Positions 8,689 to 17,651 of a stretch of 64,000 nucleotides of DNA are shown here, in pieces (the stretch's first letter is position 1; the number at the start of each line of letters is the position of its first letter). The stretch is from NCBI RefSeq assembly GCF_000737515.1, contig NZ_CP006587.1:1655001-1719000 (forward strand), written 5' to 3'. This DNA comes from Hymenobacter sp. APR13. Lineage in GTDB: Bacteria; Bacteroidota; Bacteroidia; Cytophagales; Hymenobacteraceae. The notes below the pieces were generated by a model. It was not told the origin of the DNA. It saw only the letters and a program-made list of their open reading frames with translations, and ran no database searches. The position numbers and the translations under genes were made by a program.

Positions 8689-11178
8689 TTATTTCGCAGC
8701 CTGAATATCGGCAATGGCTTTTTCGGCGGTGGCCTGGTTGGCGGCGGCGGCAGGTTTGCCGGCCTGGGCTTTGGCGCCGGCCTGCAGGGCCTCAATTACG
8801 GGCTCCGCGGCGCCGTAGCGCTTGTACTTGATGGCCAGGTCGCGCAGGCGCTCCACGTCTTCGGTGAAGGCCTTGGGGTCGTTGAGGCGGGTGAGCATCG
8901 TGCCCATGCCTTCGAAGTAGCCGAACTTGTTCTGACCATCGGCGGCATCGTACCGAGTGCGCACGTAGGCCCACTGGGCGTCGCCGCCGTGCTGGCTGTA
9001 AACGCTGGCCACGGCCTGGCTGATGCCGGCGTCTTCGCTGCTTTCCAGGGCCTGCGCTTTGGTCAGGGCCAGGGCAGGCTGCACCTCACCCAGCGCCTGT
9101 AGCGCGGCCGCCTGCACCGTGTACGACGGCGCGCTCAGCTGGCGGCTGAACAGCTTTTCATCCTTCTTCTCCTTGAGCTTGGCCAGCGCCGTGAGCTCCG
9201 TAGCCAGAGCGTGCGGGTCTTTTTCGGTGGCTACCCGCTTGCGCAGCGCCGGCGCGGCTTCCTTGGCAATGTCCTTGTTGTCGAGCTTCAGGCGCTCGGC
9301 GGCCACCATGCGCAGGTTGTTGAACTTGTCGTTGAGGCCAGCCAGCAGCAGCTTGCGGGCGGCGGCATCGGTGTCCTGCTTGGCGGCAGCGGCCAGCAGA
9401 GCCTCGCGGCGCGCCACGTAGAGCGGGGCGTGGGCATACTGGTAGGCAAACTCAGCCACGGGCTTGTTGTCGGTTTGCTGCCACACCAGCGTTTTCTCGG
9501 CGTCCACGTCCACCAGGTTCGGCTTGGCCGAAAGCGGCATCGTGAAGGTCTGGGTGGCTTGGGTCATCATCACGCGCTGGCGCTGGGGCTGGCCGTTCAC
9601 GTAATAATCAATGGCGAAGGGCAGCTGAAACGGCTGGCCGGGCTGGGTCTGCTTCACGGTCACGGACTGCACCTTCTGGGCGGCGTCCCAGGCGTAGTCA
9701 ATCGTGACAACGGGGTGGCCGGTGCCGAAGTACCACTGGTTGTAGAACCAGTTCAGATCCTGGCCCGACACGGCTTCCATGGCCAGGCGCTGCTGGTGGG
9801 CCTCGCCGTTGCCGAATTTGTTGTCCTGCAGGTATTTCTGCAGGCCGGCGAAGAACACGTCGTCGCCGAGGTAGGTGCGCAGCATGTCCAGAATGGCGCC
9901 GCCTTTCTGGTAGCTCACCAGGTCAAACATCTCCTCCTTATCGGCATAATGGAAGCGGACCAAGTTTTTCTGGGCGTCGGGGGCGCTGCGCAGGTAGTTG
10001 CGCAGGTTGCGGTGATTGTGCGAGTCGCCGGCGTCGGCGCCGTAGCGGTGCTCGGCGTAGAGGCCTTCCGAGAAGTCGGCCATGCTTTCGTTCACCGTGA
10101 GGTTGCTCCAGCTTTCAGCCGTCACGTAGTCGCCGAACCACTGGTGGAATAGCTCGTGGGCAATGACCGATTCGTTGCCGTATTCGCGGTCCAGCAGCTG
10201 CTTGTCGGTCATCTGCACAAACTCGCCGTGCAGCGTGGCCGAGGTGTTTTCCATGGCCCCGCTCACGTAGTCGCGCACCACCACCTGGGCGTATTTATTC
10301 CACGGATACTCCACGCCGAGGCGGTTGGAGAAGAACTCCAGCATGTCGGGCGTGTTGCCGAAAATCTGCTTGGCGAAGGGCGCGTACTTGGGCTCGAGGT
10401 AGTAGCTCACCTCCTTGCCGCGCCAGGTTTCCTTGTAGATTTTGAAGTCGCCGACGGCCATCATGAACAGGTAGGGCGCGTGGGGCAGGTCCATCTTCCA
10501 GGTGTCGGTGCGCAGGCCCGCGCCGGCGGGCGTCTGGCTCACCAGCGCGCCGTTGCTCAGCGTCACGTACTTGCTGGGTACCGTCAGGCTGATTTCCGAG
10601 GTGGTTTTCTGGTTGGGCCGGTCGATGGTCGGAAACCACGCCGAGGAGGCTTCCGTCTCGCCCTGGGTCCAGATCTGCACGGGCTTGCCGGCCACGGCGC
10701 TGTCGGGGTTGATGAAGTACAGGCCTTTGGCGTCGCTGATAGCCGCGCTGCCCTGCACCTTCAGCTCGTCGGGCTTGGCCGTGTACTCGATGTAGACGGT
10801 GTAGCTGGTGCCGGGCGCCATGGCCTTGCCCAGGTAGATGCGCAGGTTGTTCTGGTCGGTGTAGTCGAACTTCAGCGGCGTCAGCTGCTGGCCGTTCACC
10901 AGCGCCACCTGCTTGATGTCCATGCCTTTGGCGTCGAGCCGCAGCGAGTCGGTGGCGTAGGCGTGGGGCTTCAGCGTCACCCATTCCTTGCCGTAGAGGT
11001 AGCGCTTGGCGTAGTCGAAGCGCACATCGAGCTTGGTGTGCACCAAGTCGTTGACCTTGGTGGCGGAGGCGCGGTAGATCTGCAGGGTCGGGTTGGCGGA
11101 CGGCGTGGATGGGGCCTGTTGGGCCAGCGCCGCCGTGGTAGCCAGCACGCAACCGGCAGCAGTAAGCAGGTTTTTCAT
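8689..11178 (-). CDS. Secreted M1-family zinc aminopeptidase with HEAT-like tail
   Basis: This 829-residue protein has a Sec signal peptide (residues 1-20, ending ALAQ). The M1 core carries the exopeptidase motif GAMEN (307-311) and the zinc site HELFH (341-345) with the third ligand E364, exactly HExxH-x18-E. The C-terminal third is helical and Ala/Lys/Leu-rich, resembling the HEAT-type domain of bacterial M1 enzymes. It should cleave N-terminal residues from peptides in the periplasm. It is monocistronic, with its own promoter and terminator. Confidence 0.93.
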   Translation of the reverse strand: MKNLLTAAGCVLATTAALAQQAPSTPSANPTLQIYRASATKVNDLVHTKLDVRFDYAKRYLYGKEWVTLKPHAYATDSLRLDAKGMDIKQVALVNGQQLTPLKFDYTDQNNLRIYLGKAMAPGTSYTVYIEYTAKPDELKVQGSAAISDAKGLYFINPDSAVAGKPVQIWTQGETEASSAWFPTIDRPNQKTTSEISLTVPSKYVTLSNGALVSQTPAGAGLRTDTWKMDLPHAPYLFMMAVGDFKIYKETWRGKEVSYYLEPKYAPFAKQIFGNTPDMLEFFSNRLGVEYPWNKYAQVVVRDYVSGAMENTSATLHGEFVQMTDKQLLDREYGNESVIAHELFHQWFGDYVTAESWSNLTVNESMADFSEGLYAEHRYGADAGDSHNHRNLRNYLRSAPDAQKNLVRFHYADKEEMFDLVSYQKGGAILDMLRTYLGDDVFFAGLQKYLQDNKFGNGEAHQQRLAMEAVSGQDLNWFYNQWYFGTGHPVVTIDYAWDAAQKVQSVTVKQTQPGQPFQLPFAIDYYVNGQPQRQRVMMTQATQTFTMPLSAKPNLVDVDAEKTLVWQQTDNKPVAEFAYQYAHAPLYVARREALLAAAAKQDTDAAARKLLLAGLNDKFNNLRMVAAERLKLDNKDIAKEAAPALRKRVATEKDPHALATELTALAKLKEKKDEKLFSRQLSAPSYTVQAAALQALGEVQPALALTKAQALESSEDAGISQAVASVYSQHGGDAQWAYVRTRYDAADGQNKFGYFEGMGTMLTRLNDPKAFTEDVERLRDLAIKYKRYGAAEPVIEALQAGAKAQAGKPAAAANQATAEKAIADIQAAK

Positions 11179-11272
11179 GAGTATGGAAGGAAGGGAAGGG
11201 AAAGCAAGGGCACCGCAATGGCGCGGAGGCTGCAGCTTTTGGGGAAGTTATTGCGCCCCGGACTAGCTGCAA

Positions 11273-11303
11273 CAAACATATAAAACGGTACTATGCAAAA
11301 CAA
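11273..11303 (-). promoter_or_regulatory. Bacteroidota-type promoter for M1 aminopeptidase
   Basis: The minus strand has TTG (11301-11303), 20 bp, then TATGTTTG (11273-11280), an exact match to TAnnTTTG. The start would be near 11266, with a leader of about 90 nt to the ATG at 11178. Confidence 0.6.
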
Positions 11304-11524
11304 GGTACTATGTAAATAAATAATCAATTTAACAGATATTTCTAATCGGCACAGCTGCTTCTGCCGTGCTGAAGGATGGATTCCGGCGCTGTTGCTGCAT
11401 CACTGAAGGAAAGGTAAACAACAGCCGGAATATGCGGGCAAGGCTACAAAATCCCGGCTTTTAGCAGCCTTGCAGGGGCTTGCTGCGTACACTCCTGCAT
11501 CCATTCACCTTAGCTTATACCCCC

Positions 11525-11647
11525 ATGGCCCAGACCGCCTCCACCCCCAAGCATACCGACCCCGAAACCAAGCGCGACGAAAAGAAGAACGAGGAAACGG
11601 TGAAGGACAAGCCCGACGGCAAAAAGAAAACCACGCAGCAGAAGTAA
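11525..11647 (+). CDS. Small charged hypothetical protein (40 aa)
   Basis: An ATG frame encodes 40 residues, beginning MAQTASTPKHTDPETKRDEK and ending in a Lys/Gln tail (KKKTTQQK). It is highly hydrophilic, with about a quarter Lys, no hydrophobic core and no cysteine, so it is probably disordered. A strong terminator begins 20 bp after its stop, which supports a real transcription unit. I do not recognise the family. Small Lys/Glu/Thr-rich proteins of this sort are common in Bacteroidota, but no function can be assigned. Confidence 0.55.
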   Translation: MAQTASTPKHTDPETKRDEKKNEETVKDKPDGKKKTTQQK

Positions 11648-11666
11648 GCTGCCCCGCATTCCCGGA

Positions 11667-11700
11667 CGCCCGGCTTCCTCCCAGGAAGCCGGGCGTTTTT
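11667..11700 (+). terminator. Terminator after small charged ORF
   Basis: A 13-bp perfect stem, CGCCCGGCTTCCT (11667-11679) with AGGAAGCCGGGCG (11683-11695), has a 3-nt loop and is followed by TTTTT. Confidence 0.9.
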
Positions 11701-11756
11701 GTGGCGCACCACTGCCCGTTTCCGGCATTTTATTCGGCCCGCCGCTGTTTTGCGTG

Positions 11757-11764
11757 TACTTTAG
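11757..11764 (+). promoter_or_regulatory. -7-like element directly before mcrB ATG
   Basis: TACTTTAG differs at one base from TAnnTTTG and ends 6 bp before the mcrB ATG at 11771. No good TTG lies 19 bp upstream. If used, the transcript would start at or next to the start codon. The same octamer forms a complete promoter at 44394. Confidence 0.35.
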
Positions 11765-11770
11765 ACCCGC

Positions 11771-13081
11771 ATGCCCACTCCCGACCTCGACCCCACGCAG
11801 CTCACCCGCGAGCAGGTGCTGCGCGCCCTGCGCCACCTCGACCGCGAAGGCCCGCGCATGCCCCTGAGCACCGTCTACGACCTGGTGTACCGGGGCCGAC
11901 GCTACGCGCCACGGGCCGTGGCGCAGCTGGCGTTTCGGCTGGCGCTGGGGCAGCCCGAGGCCGCGTGGCCACTGGCTGCCGGCGCGCCCACCAACCGCGT
12001 GCTGGAGCGCCTCGACTTCACTATTGCCACCAAGCGCCCCACCCTCGCCAACTCCCCGCTGGATGGCGACGTGGCCGCCCAGCAGGATATGCAGGCGCTG
12101 TACGTAGGCCCCGAAGCCACCCCGAAACCACCGAAACCAGCCCCGGCCCCCACCACTGAAACGGAGACGCAGGCCCACGAGCCCGCCCCCGCCTACACGC
12201 TGCCCACCGAGCCGTACGGCCGTGAGCAGGCACTGCAGGAGTTGTTTGTTTCGGAAGGCAAGCTGGCCGATGCGCTGGCCGGTTTGCGCCGCCGCCGCAA
12301 CCTGATTCTGCAGGGTCCGCCCGGCACTGGCAAAACCTTCCTGGCGGGGCGCCTGGCCTGGCTGGAGCTGGGCGCCACCGACGCCACGCGCGTGGAGATG
12401 GTGCAGTTTCACCCGAGCTACAGCTACGAGGATTTCGTGCAGGGCTTCCGGCCCGATGCGCAGGGCGTATTCCGGCTGCAGGAAGGCATTTTGCCCGACT
12501 TCTGCCGCCGCGCCGCCCAGGATCCGGAGCGGCCCTATTTTCTGCTGATTGACGAGCTGAACCGCGGCAACCTGAGCCGCATCTTCGGGGAGCTGCTGCT
12601 GCTGCTGGAGGCCGACAAGCGCGGCCCGGCCCACGCCGTGCGCCTGCCCTACAGCCCGGCGGAAGCCTCGCGCTTCTTCGTGCCCGAAAACGTGTACCTC
12701 ATCGGCACCATGAACCTGGCCGACCGCAGCCTCGCGCCGCTGGACTATGCCCTGCGGCGGCGGTTTGCCTTCGTGGAGCTGGAGCCGGAGTTTGGGGAAC
12801 CGCTCCAGCAACTGCTGGCGGCGCAGGGCGTGCCGGCCGCCGTGGTCCAGCGCCTCACGCAACACCTCACGGCCCTCAACCAAACCATCACCGACGACCC
12901 CGACCTGGGCCCGGAGTTCCGCATCGGCCACAGCTACTTCTGCCAGCCCCCTGCATCTGCCGCCGAGGCCGAATCCTGGCTCACCCTGATTCTGGAGCAG
13001 GAAATCGGGCCGCTGCTTGATGACTACTGGCTGGACCAGCCCGCCAAGGCCGCCGCCCAGAAAAGGAAGCTGCTGGGTTAG
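11771..13081 (+). CDS. mcrB: McrB-like AAA+ GTPase of type IV restriction system
   Basis: This 436-residue protein has an N-terminal domain (about 5-95; YRGRRYAPRAVAQLAF) that resembles the head domain seen on several modified-DNA restriction proteins. A Pro-rich linker (about 115-140) leads to an McrB-type AAA+ motor with Walker A GPPGTGKT (182-189), Walker B LLIDELNRGN (D261, E262) and GTMNLADRSL (from 312), ending in an arginine-finger-like ALRRRF. McrB proteins use GTP to translocate DNA. mcrC follows on the same strand 200 bp later. The head domain should set which modified base is recognised; its identity is inferred. Confidence 0.9.
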   Translation: MPTPDLDPTQLTREQVLRALRHLDREGPRMPLSTVYDLVYRGRRYAPRAVAQLAFRLALGQPEAAWPLAAGAPTNRVLERLDFTIATKRPTLANSPLDGDVAAQQDMQALYVGPEATPKPPKPAPAPTTETETQAHEPAPAYTLPTEPYGREQALQELFVSEGKLADALAGLRRRRNLILQGPPGTGKTFLAGRLAWLELGATDATRVEMVQFHPSYSYEDFVQGFRPDAQGVFRLQEGILPDFCRRAAQDPERPYFLLIDELNRGNLSRIFGELLLLLEADKRGPAHAVRLPYSPAEASRFFVPENVYLIGTMNLADRSLAPLDYALRRRFAFVELEPEFGEPLQQLLAAQGVPAAVVQRLTQHLTALNQTITDDPDLGPEFRIGHSYFCQPPASAAEAESWLTLILEQEIGPLLDDYWLDQPAKAAAQKRKLLG

Positions 13082-13282
13082 GTGAATGGCTGAATTGCTT
13101 GATGGTTAAATGGCTGGTTGTGGAGAGTCCGCTGGCCCCGGTCTGCGCGGCACAGCCGCAAGACCGGTGGCCGGCGTATCGCCCCGGTCTCCGACCGGAG
13201 GACGCGCAGTGGCCAGTTGAACCCGCGCCGTCCGCACTTACACCGCCACTCACCAGCGCGAACAAGCTAAAGCGTGTTCTAC

Positions 13283-14329
13283 ATGATTCCGATTCAGAAC
13301 CTCTACTACCTGCTTTGCTACGCCTGGAACCGCCTGCCGGAACCGGCCGAGCAACAGACCGTGGAGGCGGCCGCTTTCCACCGGCCGCTGGAGCTTCTGG
13401 CGCACCTGCTGCTCACGGGCACCCGGCGGCTGCTCCGGCAGGGCCTGCCCACCGGCTATTCCGAGCAAACGCAGGAGCTGCCCGAACTGCGCGGCCGCCT
13501 GTTGCTGGCCTCTACCCTGGCCCGTAACCTGCTGCCCCAGGGCCGCGCCATCTGCACCTACGATGAGCTGAGTGTGGCCACGCCCGCCAACCAACTCCTG
13601 CTGGGCACCCTGCAGCAGCTGGCCCGCACCCGAGCGCTGCCGGCCACCCTCCGCCACGAAGTAAAGCGAGTGCTACAACGGTTTCCGCCGGCCGTGGCGC
13701 CGCTGCCGCTTTCGGCCGCTACGCTGCGCGCCGTGCGCCGGCTGCGGCCCACCGGGCTGCCTGCTTTCCTGCTGAACGTGTGCGAGTTGATTCACCACAG
13801 CGCCCTGCCCACGCCCGAGGCAGCCGGCGCCTCCCGCTTCCACGATTTCCGCCGCGACGAGCGGCTGATGGCGCAGCTGTTCGAGCAGTTTGTGCGCAAC
13901 TTCTACCGCCTGGAGCAGCGGCAGTTCCGGGTGTCGTCGGAAACCATTCCGTGGCAGGCCCAGGCCGAAACCGCCGAGGCCCTGGCCCTGCTGCCGGCCA
14001 TGATTACGGATACGTCGCTGGAAAGCCCCGACCGCAAGATCATCCTCGATACCAAGTACTACGCCGCCGCCCTGCGCCCACGCTACCACCAGCAAAAGCT
14101 GATTTCGCCCCACCTCTACCAACTCTACGCCTACCTGCAAAACCAGCCCGCACTACCCGGCCAGCAGCTGGAAGGCATCCTGCTGTATCCGGCCGCTGCC
14201 CAAACCTTGGATGTGCGCTACACGCTCGGCGGCCACCCCGTGCGCGTGGTCACGCTGGATCTGGCGCAGCCGTGGGAAGGTATTGCGGCGGATTTGCTGG
14301 GGTTGCTGCAATTGCCGGATCAGCAATAA
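13283..14329 (+). CDS. mcrC: McrC-like nuclease subunit of type IV restriction system
   Basis: This protein of about 348 residues starts MIPIQNLYYLLCYAWN, the typical McrC opening; an ATG 9 bp upstream (13274) is also possible. The C-terminal half carries the PD-(D/E)xK nuclease core: MITDTSLES followed by the strand IILDTKYY with D256 and K258. McrC binds McrB, stimulates its GTPase and cuts DNA. The pair should restrict methylated or otherwise modified incoming DNA. No DNA methyltransferase is adjacent, as expected for type IV systems. GC content does not look different from the neighbours. Confidence 0.9.
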   Translation: MIPIQNLYYLLCYAWNRLPEPAEQQTVEAAAFHRPLELLAHLLLTGTRRLLRQGLPTGYSEQTQELPELRGRLLLASTLARNLLPQGRAICTYDELSVATPANQLLLGTLQQLARTRALPATLRHEVKRVLQRFPPAVAPLPLSAATLRAVRRLRPTGLPAFLLNVCELIHHSALPTPEAAGASRFHDFRRDERLMAQLFEQFVRNFYRLEQRQFRVSSETIPWQAQAETAEALALLPAMITDTSLESPDRKIILDTKYYAAALRPRYHQQKLISPHLYQLYAYLQNQPALPGQQLEGILLYPAAAQTLDVRYTLGGHPVRVVTLDLAQPWEGIAADLLGLLQLPDQQ

Positions 14330-14447
14330 AATTGTGGGTTTTATGAACGAATGCAGCCCTGAAACCGCAGTTGCGTCAGTAGATTGCAACAGCTAGTTAC
14401 CCCGCTTCCTCTGTCCTTCCACTTCCTATCACCAAACCTCTACTCTT

Positions 14448-16094
14448 TTGAAAAGACGCGAATTTGTGGGCCTCACCGGCCTGGCAACCGGCGCCCTGTT
14501 TCTGCCCGCCATTCCGGGCCTGAGCGCCACGCCCGTTGATCCGCTGCGGCTGCTGGAAACCGTAGACCCGGCCATCAAGAAGCGGCTGGCCGATGCGGCC
14601 CTGAACGCGGCCAAATCGGCCGGCGCCACCTACGCCGACGTGCGCATCGGGCGCTACCTCAACCAAAGCATCTTCACCCGCGAAAAGCAGGTGCAGAACA
14701 TTGCCAGCGGGGAAAGCTACGGGGCCGGCATCCGGGTAATTGCCAACGGCACCTGGGGATTTGCCTCCACCAACACCGTGACCGAGGCGGGCATGGCCAA
14801 GGCCGCGCAGCTGGCCGTGCAGATTGCCAAGGCCAACGCCAAAGTGCAGAAAGACCAGGTGAAGCTGGCGCCGCAGAACGGCTACGGCGAGGTAAGCTGG
14901 AAAACGCCCATCGAGAAGAACTCCTTCGAGGTGCCCGTGAAAGAGAAAGTGGAGCTGCTGCTGGCCGCCAACGCCAAGGCCCTCGACAACGGTGCATCGT
15001 TCGTGAATTCGTCGCTGTTCCAGATCAACGAGCAGAAGTACTTCGCCAGCACCGACGGCTCCTACATCGACCAGGACATCCACCGCATCTGGCCCACGTT
15101 CAGCGCTACGGCCATTGACCGCAGCACCGGCAAGTTCCGCACCCGCGAGGCCCTGAGCGCGCCGATGGGCCTGGGCTACGAGTACCTCACGCCCAAAGCC
15201 GCCGACCGCATCAACGGGCCGGCTGGCACCGGTCTGGTGGGTTACCGCAACTCCTATGACATCCTGGAAGATGCCGCCCTGGCCGCCAAGCAGGCCAAGG
15301 AAAAGCTGACGGCTAAATCCGTGACGCCGGGCAAGTACGACCTCGTGCTCGACCCCAACCACCTGGGCCTGACCATTCACGAAAGCATCGGGCACGCCAC
15401 CGAGCTGGACCGCGTGCTGGGCTACGAGGCCAACTACGCCGGCACCAGCTTCGCCACGCTGGAATGGAAAGCCAAAAACGCGCCCTACGGCTCCAAGCTG
15501 GTGAACATTGTGGCCGACAAAACCCAGCCGGGCAGCCTCGGCGCCGTGGGCTACGACGATGAGGGCGTGAAAACCGGCCAGTGGGACATCATCAAGGAAG
15601 GCAAGCTGGTGGACTACCAGAAAACCCGCGACCAGGCCCACATCGTCGGGCAAAACCAGTCCGACGGGTGCTGCTACGCGCAGTCGTGGCAGGATGTGCA
15701 GTTCCAGCGCATGGCCAACATCAGCCTCAAGCCCGGTTCCTCGCAGATGAGCGTGGACGACATGGTAAAGGGGGTGGACAAAGGCATCTACATTGCCGGC
15801 CGCGGCTCGTTCAGCATCGACCAGCAGCGCTACAACTTCCAGTTCGGCGGCACGGTGTTCTACGCCATCGAGAAAGGCAAGATTGCTGGCATGCTCGAAG
15901 ACGTGGCCTACCAGGCCAACACCCAGGAGTTCTGGAACTCCTGCAACGCTATCTGCGACCAGTCGGACTACCGGCTGTTCGGCTCGTTCTTCGACGGCAA
16001 GGGCCAGCCCTCTCAGGTGTCGGCCGTGAGCCACGGCTCTGCCACTACCCGCTTCAACGGCGTCAACGTCATCAATACGGCCCGGAAAGTATAA
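14448..16094 (+). CDS. tldD: TldD-family metalloprotease with Tat signal (paralog 1)
   Basis: This 548-residue protein starts with TTG and a twin-arginine-like leader (MKRREFVGLTGLATGALFLP). TldD carries the metal site of the TldD/TldE protease. Here the motif HESIGH lies at 311-316 and a Cys pair at 499 and 503, near the C-terminus, where the third metal ligand of E. coli TldD (a Cys) is found. It is a paralog of the genes at 18577 and 20503, but has GHATELDR where they have GHPLELDR. It is followed by long inverted repeat B1 and then tldE1. Export through Tat is predicted from the leader and would be unusual, because E. coli TldD is cytoplasmic. Confidence 0.9.
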   Translation: MKRREFVGLTGLATGALFLPAIPGLSATPVDPLRLLETVDPAIKKRLADAALNAAKSAGATYADVRIGRYLNQSIFTREKQVQNIASGESYGAGIRVIANGTWGFASTNTVTEAGMAKAAQLAVQIAKANAKVQKDQVKLAPQNGYGEVSWKTPIEKNSFEVPVKEKVELLLAANAKALDNGASFVNSSLFQINEQKYFASTDGSYIDQDIHRIWPTFSATAIDRSTGKFRTREALSAPMGLGYEYLTPKAADRINGPAGTGLVGYRNSYDILEDAALAAKQAKEKLTAKSVTPGKYDLVLDPNHLGLTIHESIGHATELDRVLGYEANYAGTSFATLEWKAKNAPYGSKLVNIVADKTQPGSLGAVGYDDEGVKTGQWDIIKEGKLVDYQKTRDQAHIVGQNQSDGCCYAQSWQDVQFQRMANISLKPGSSQMSVDDMVKGVDKGIYIAGRGSFSIDQQRYNFQFGGTVFYAIEKGKIAGMLEDVAYQANTQEFWNSCNAICDQSDYRLFGSFFDGKGQPSQVSAVSHGSATTRFNGVNVINTARKV

Positions 16095-16109
16095 TGCGAC
16101 TCTCAGCAG

Positions 16110-16196
16110 AACGTCATTCCGAGCAGCGCGAGGAATCTCGCTAGTGTGGTAGAATTACTACGCTGGCGAGATGCTTCGCTGCGCTCTGCATGACTG
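16110..16196. repeat. Long inverted repeat, family B (copy B1, imperfect)
   Basis: The outer words AACGTCATT and TGCATGACT and the inner word ATCTCGC/GCGAGAT mark a family-B element, but the halves are only about 70% complementary. The left arm has the AGGAATCTCGC form and the right arm the GCGAGATGCTTCG form. It fills the gap between tldD1 and tldE1. Confidence 0.7.
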
Positions 16197-16239
16197 TCTG
16201 CTGACCCATCCACTCATCCAACATCAGCACATCAACCAT

Positions 16240-17574
16240 ATGGCAATTCTTTCCAAAGACGAGGCGCAGGCTATCCTGAAAAAGGTGCTGAGCTTTGCTA
16301 CCGCCGACGAGTGTGAAGCCACGCTCACCGGCGAAACCGGCGGCAACGTTCGCTCGGCCCGCAACTCCATCAGCACCAGCGGCGCCGTGGATAACGTGAG
16401 CTTGGGCGTGGAAGCCCGTTTCGGCAAGCGCAGCGGCGTAGCTACCTGCAACGAGTTCGACGACGCTACCCTGCGCCGCTGCGTGCAGCGCGCCGAGGAA
16501 ATTGCGCGCCTCGCCCCCGAAAGCTCCGAGTACATGCCTTTCCTGGGTGCTCAGCAGTACGTGGGCGCGCCCAAGTCGTACGCGGCCAGCACGGCCGGCA
16601 TCACGCCTGACTACCGCGCCCAGCAGGTGGGAGCCAGCATGAAAATCTGCGACGAGAAGAAGCTCTCGTCGGCGGCCTTCCTCAACGACGGCGCCTCCTT
16701 CATTGCCAAGCGCAACAGCAAGGGCTTGGAGGCCTACCAGCAGCTCACCAACCTGGAGTTCAGCATCACGGTGCGCACGCCCGACGGCACCGGCTCGGGC
16801 TACGCCACCGCCGACTACAACGACTCCGGCAAGTTCGATGCCGCCGCCCTCACCCGCGTAGCTGCCGATAAGGCCGCCATGTCGCGCAATGCCAAGGCTT
16901 TGGAGCCCGGCAAATACACCGTGATTCTGGAGCCCGCCGCCCTGGTAGCCAACACCGACGCCTCGCTGCTGCAGGCCCTGATGAGCGCCATGGACGCCCG
17001 CAGCGCCGACGAAGGCCGCTCGTTCCTGAGCAAAAAAGGCGGCGGCAACAAGAAGGGTGAAAAGCTCTTCGACGAGCGGGTAACCATCTACTCTGACCCC
17101 ACCAACCCCGAAATTGCCAGCCTCAGCTTCTCCGGCGACGGCCGCCCGCAGAAGAAAACCACCTGGATTGAGAAGGGCGTGGTGAAGAACCTGTACTCGT
17201 CGCGGTTCTGGGCCCAGAAAGCCGGCATTCCCGACCTGCCCCGCCCCGATGGCTGGGTGATGGAAGGCGGCACCCAGAGCGTGCAGGACATGATCAAGGG
17301 CACGGCCAAGGGCATCCTCGTGACGCGCCTGTGGTACATCCGCCCCGTCGACCCACAAACGCTGCTCTACACCGGCCTCACCCGCGACGGAACGTTCTAC
17401 ATCGAAAACGGCCGCATCAAGCACCCGGTGAAGAACTTCCGCTTCAACGAGTCGCCGATTATCATGCTTAACAACCTGGAAGCCATCGGCAAGCCGGTGC
17501 GCGTGGGCGGCAACCTCGTACCCCCGCTCAAGATCCGCGACTTCACGTTCACCAGCCTGTCGGACGCGGTGTAG
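16240..17574 (+). CDS. tldE: TldE/PmbA-family protein (paralog 1)
   Basis: This 444-residue protein is the non-metal partner of TldD. It lacks HExxxH and has the family's N-terminal repeat-like region (KKVLSFATADECEATLTG), the conserved GSGYAT and RSFLSKKGGG segments and a C-terminal end of LKIRDFTFTSLSDAV. The start MAILSKDEAQ at 16240 matches that of the second tldE. Unlike the adjacent TldD it has no signal peptide. In E. coli TldD and TldE form a heterodimer around a closed cavity that degrades or trims unfolded peptides. It is followed by a terminator-like hairpin and the exported protein at 17652. Confidence 0.9.
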   Translation: MAILSKDEAQAILKKVLSFATADECEATLTGETGGNVRSARNSISTSGAVDNVSLGVEARFGKRSGVATCNEFDDATLRRCVQRAEEIARLAPESSEYMPFLGAQQYVGAPKSYAASTAGITPDYRAQQVGASMKICDEKKLSSAAFLNDGASFIAKRNSKGLEAYQQLTNLEFSITVRTPDGTGSGYATADYNDSGKFDAAALTRVAADKAAMSRNAKALEPGKYTVILEPAALVANTDASLLQALMSAMDARSADEGRSFLSKKGGGNKKGEKLFDERVTIYSDPTNPEIASLSFSGDGRPQKKTTWIEKGVVKNLYSSRFWAQKAGIPDLPRPDGWVMEGGTQSVQDMIKGTAKGILVTRLWYIRPVDPQTLLYTGLTRDGTFYIENGRIKHPVKNFRFNESPIIMLNNLEAIGKPVRVGGNLVPPLKIRDFTFTSLSDAV

Positions 17575-17581
17575 GGCCTTG

Positions 17582-17628
17582 GTTTACTTCCGAAGTAAAC
17601 GGCTTCCTCCAACCTGGAGGAGCCGTTT
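17582..17628 (+). terminator. Hairpins after tldE1
   Basis: A 9-1-9 palindrome GTTTACTTC/GAAGTAAAC (17582-17600) is followed by a stem AACGGCTTCCTCCA with TGGAGGAGCCGTT (about 17598-17627, one mismatch) and a T-rich stretch. It could terminate or attenuate transcription before the gene at 17652. A comparable hairpin follows tldE2. Confidence 0.65.
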
Positions 17629-17651
17629 ATTTCTTGTTTACACCTATCCGC

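Noticed and set aside
16171..16239. Longer TldE1 start at 16171
   Set aside because: The added residues come from inverted repeat B1, and the second TldE begins at the same MAILS position.
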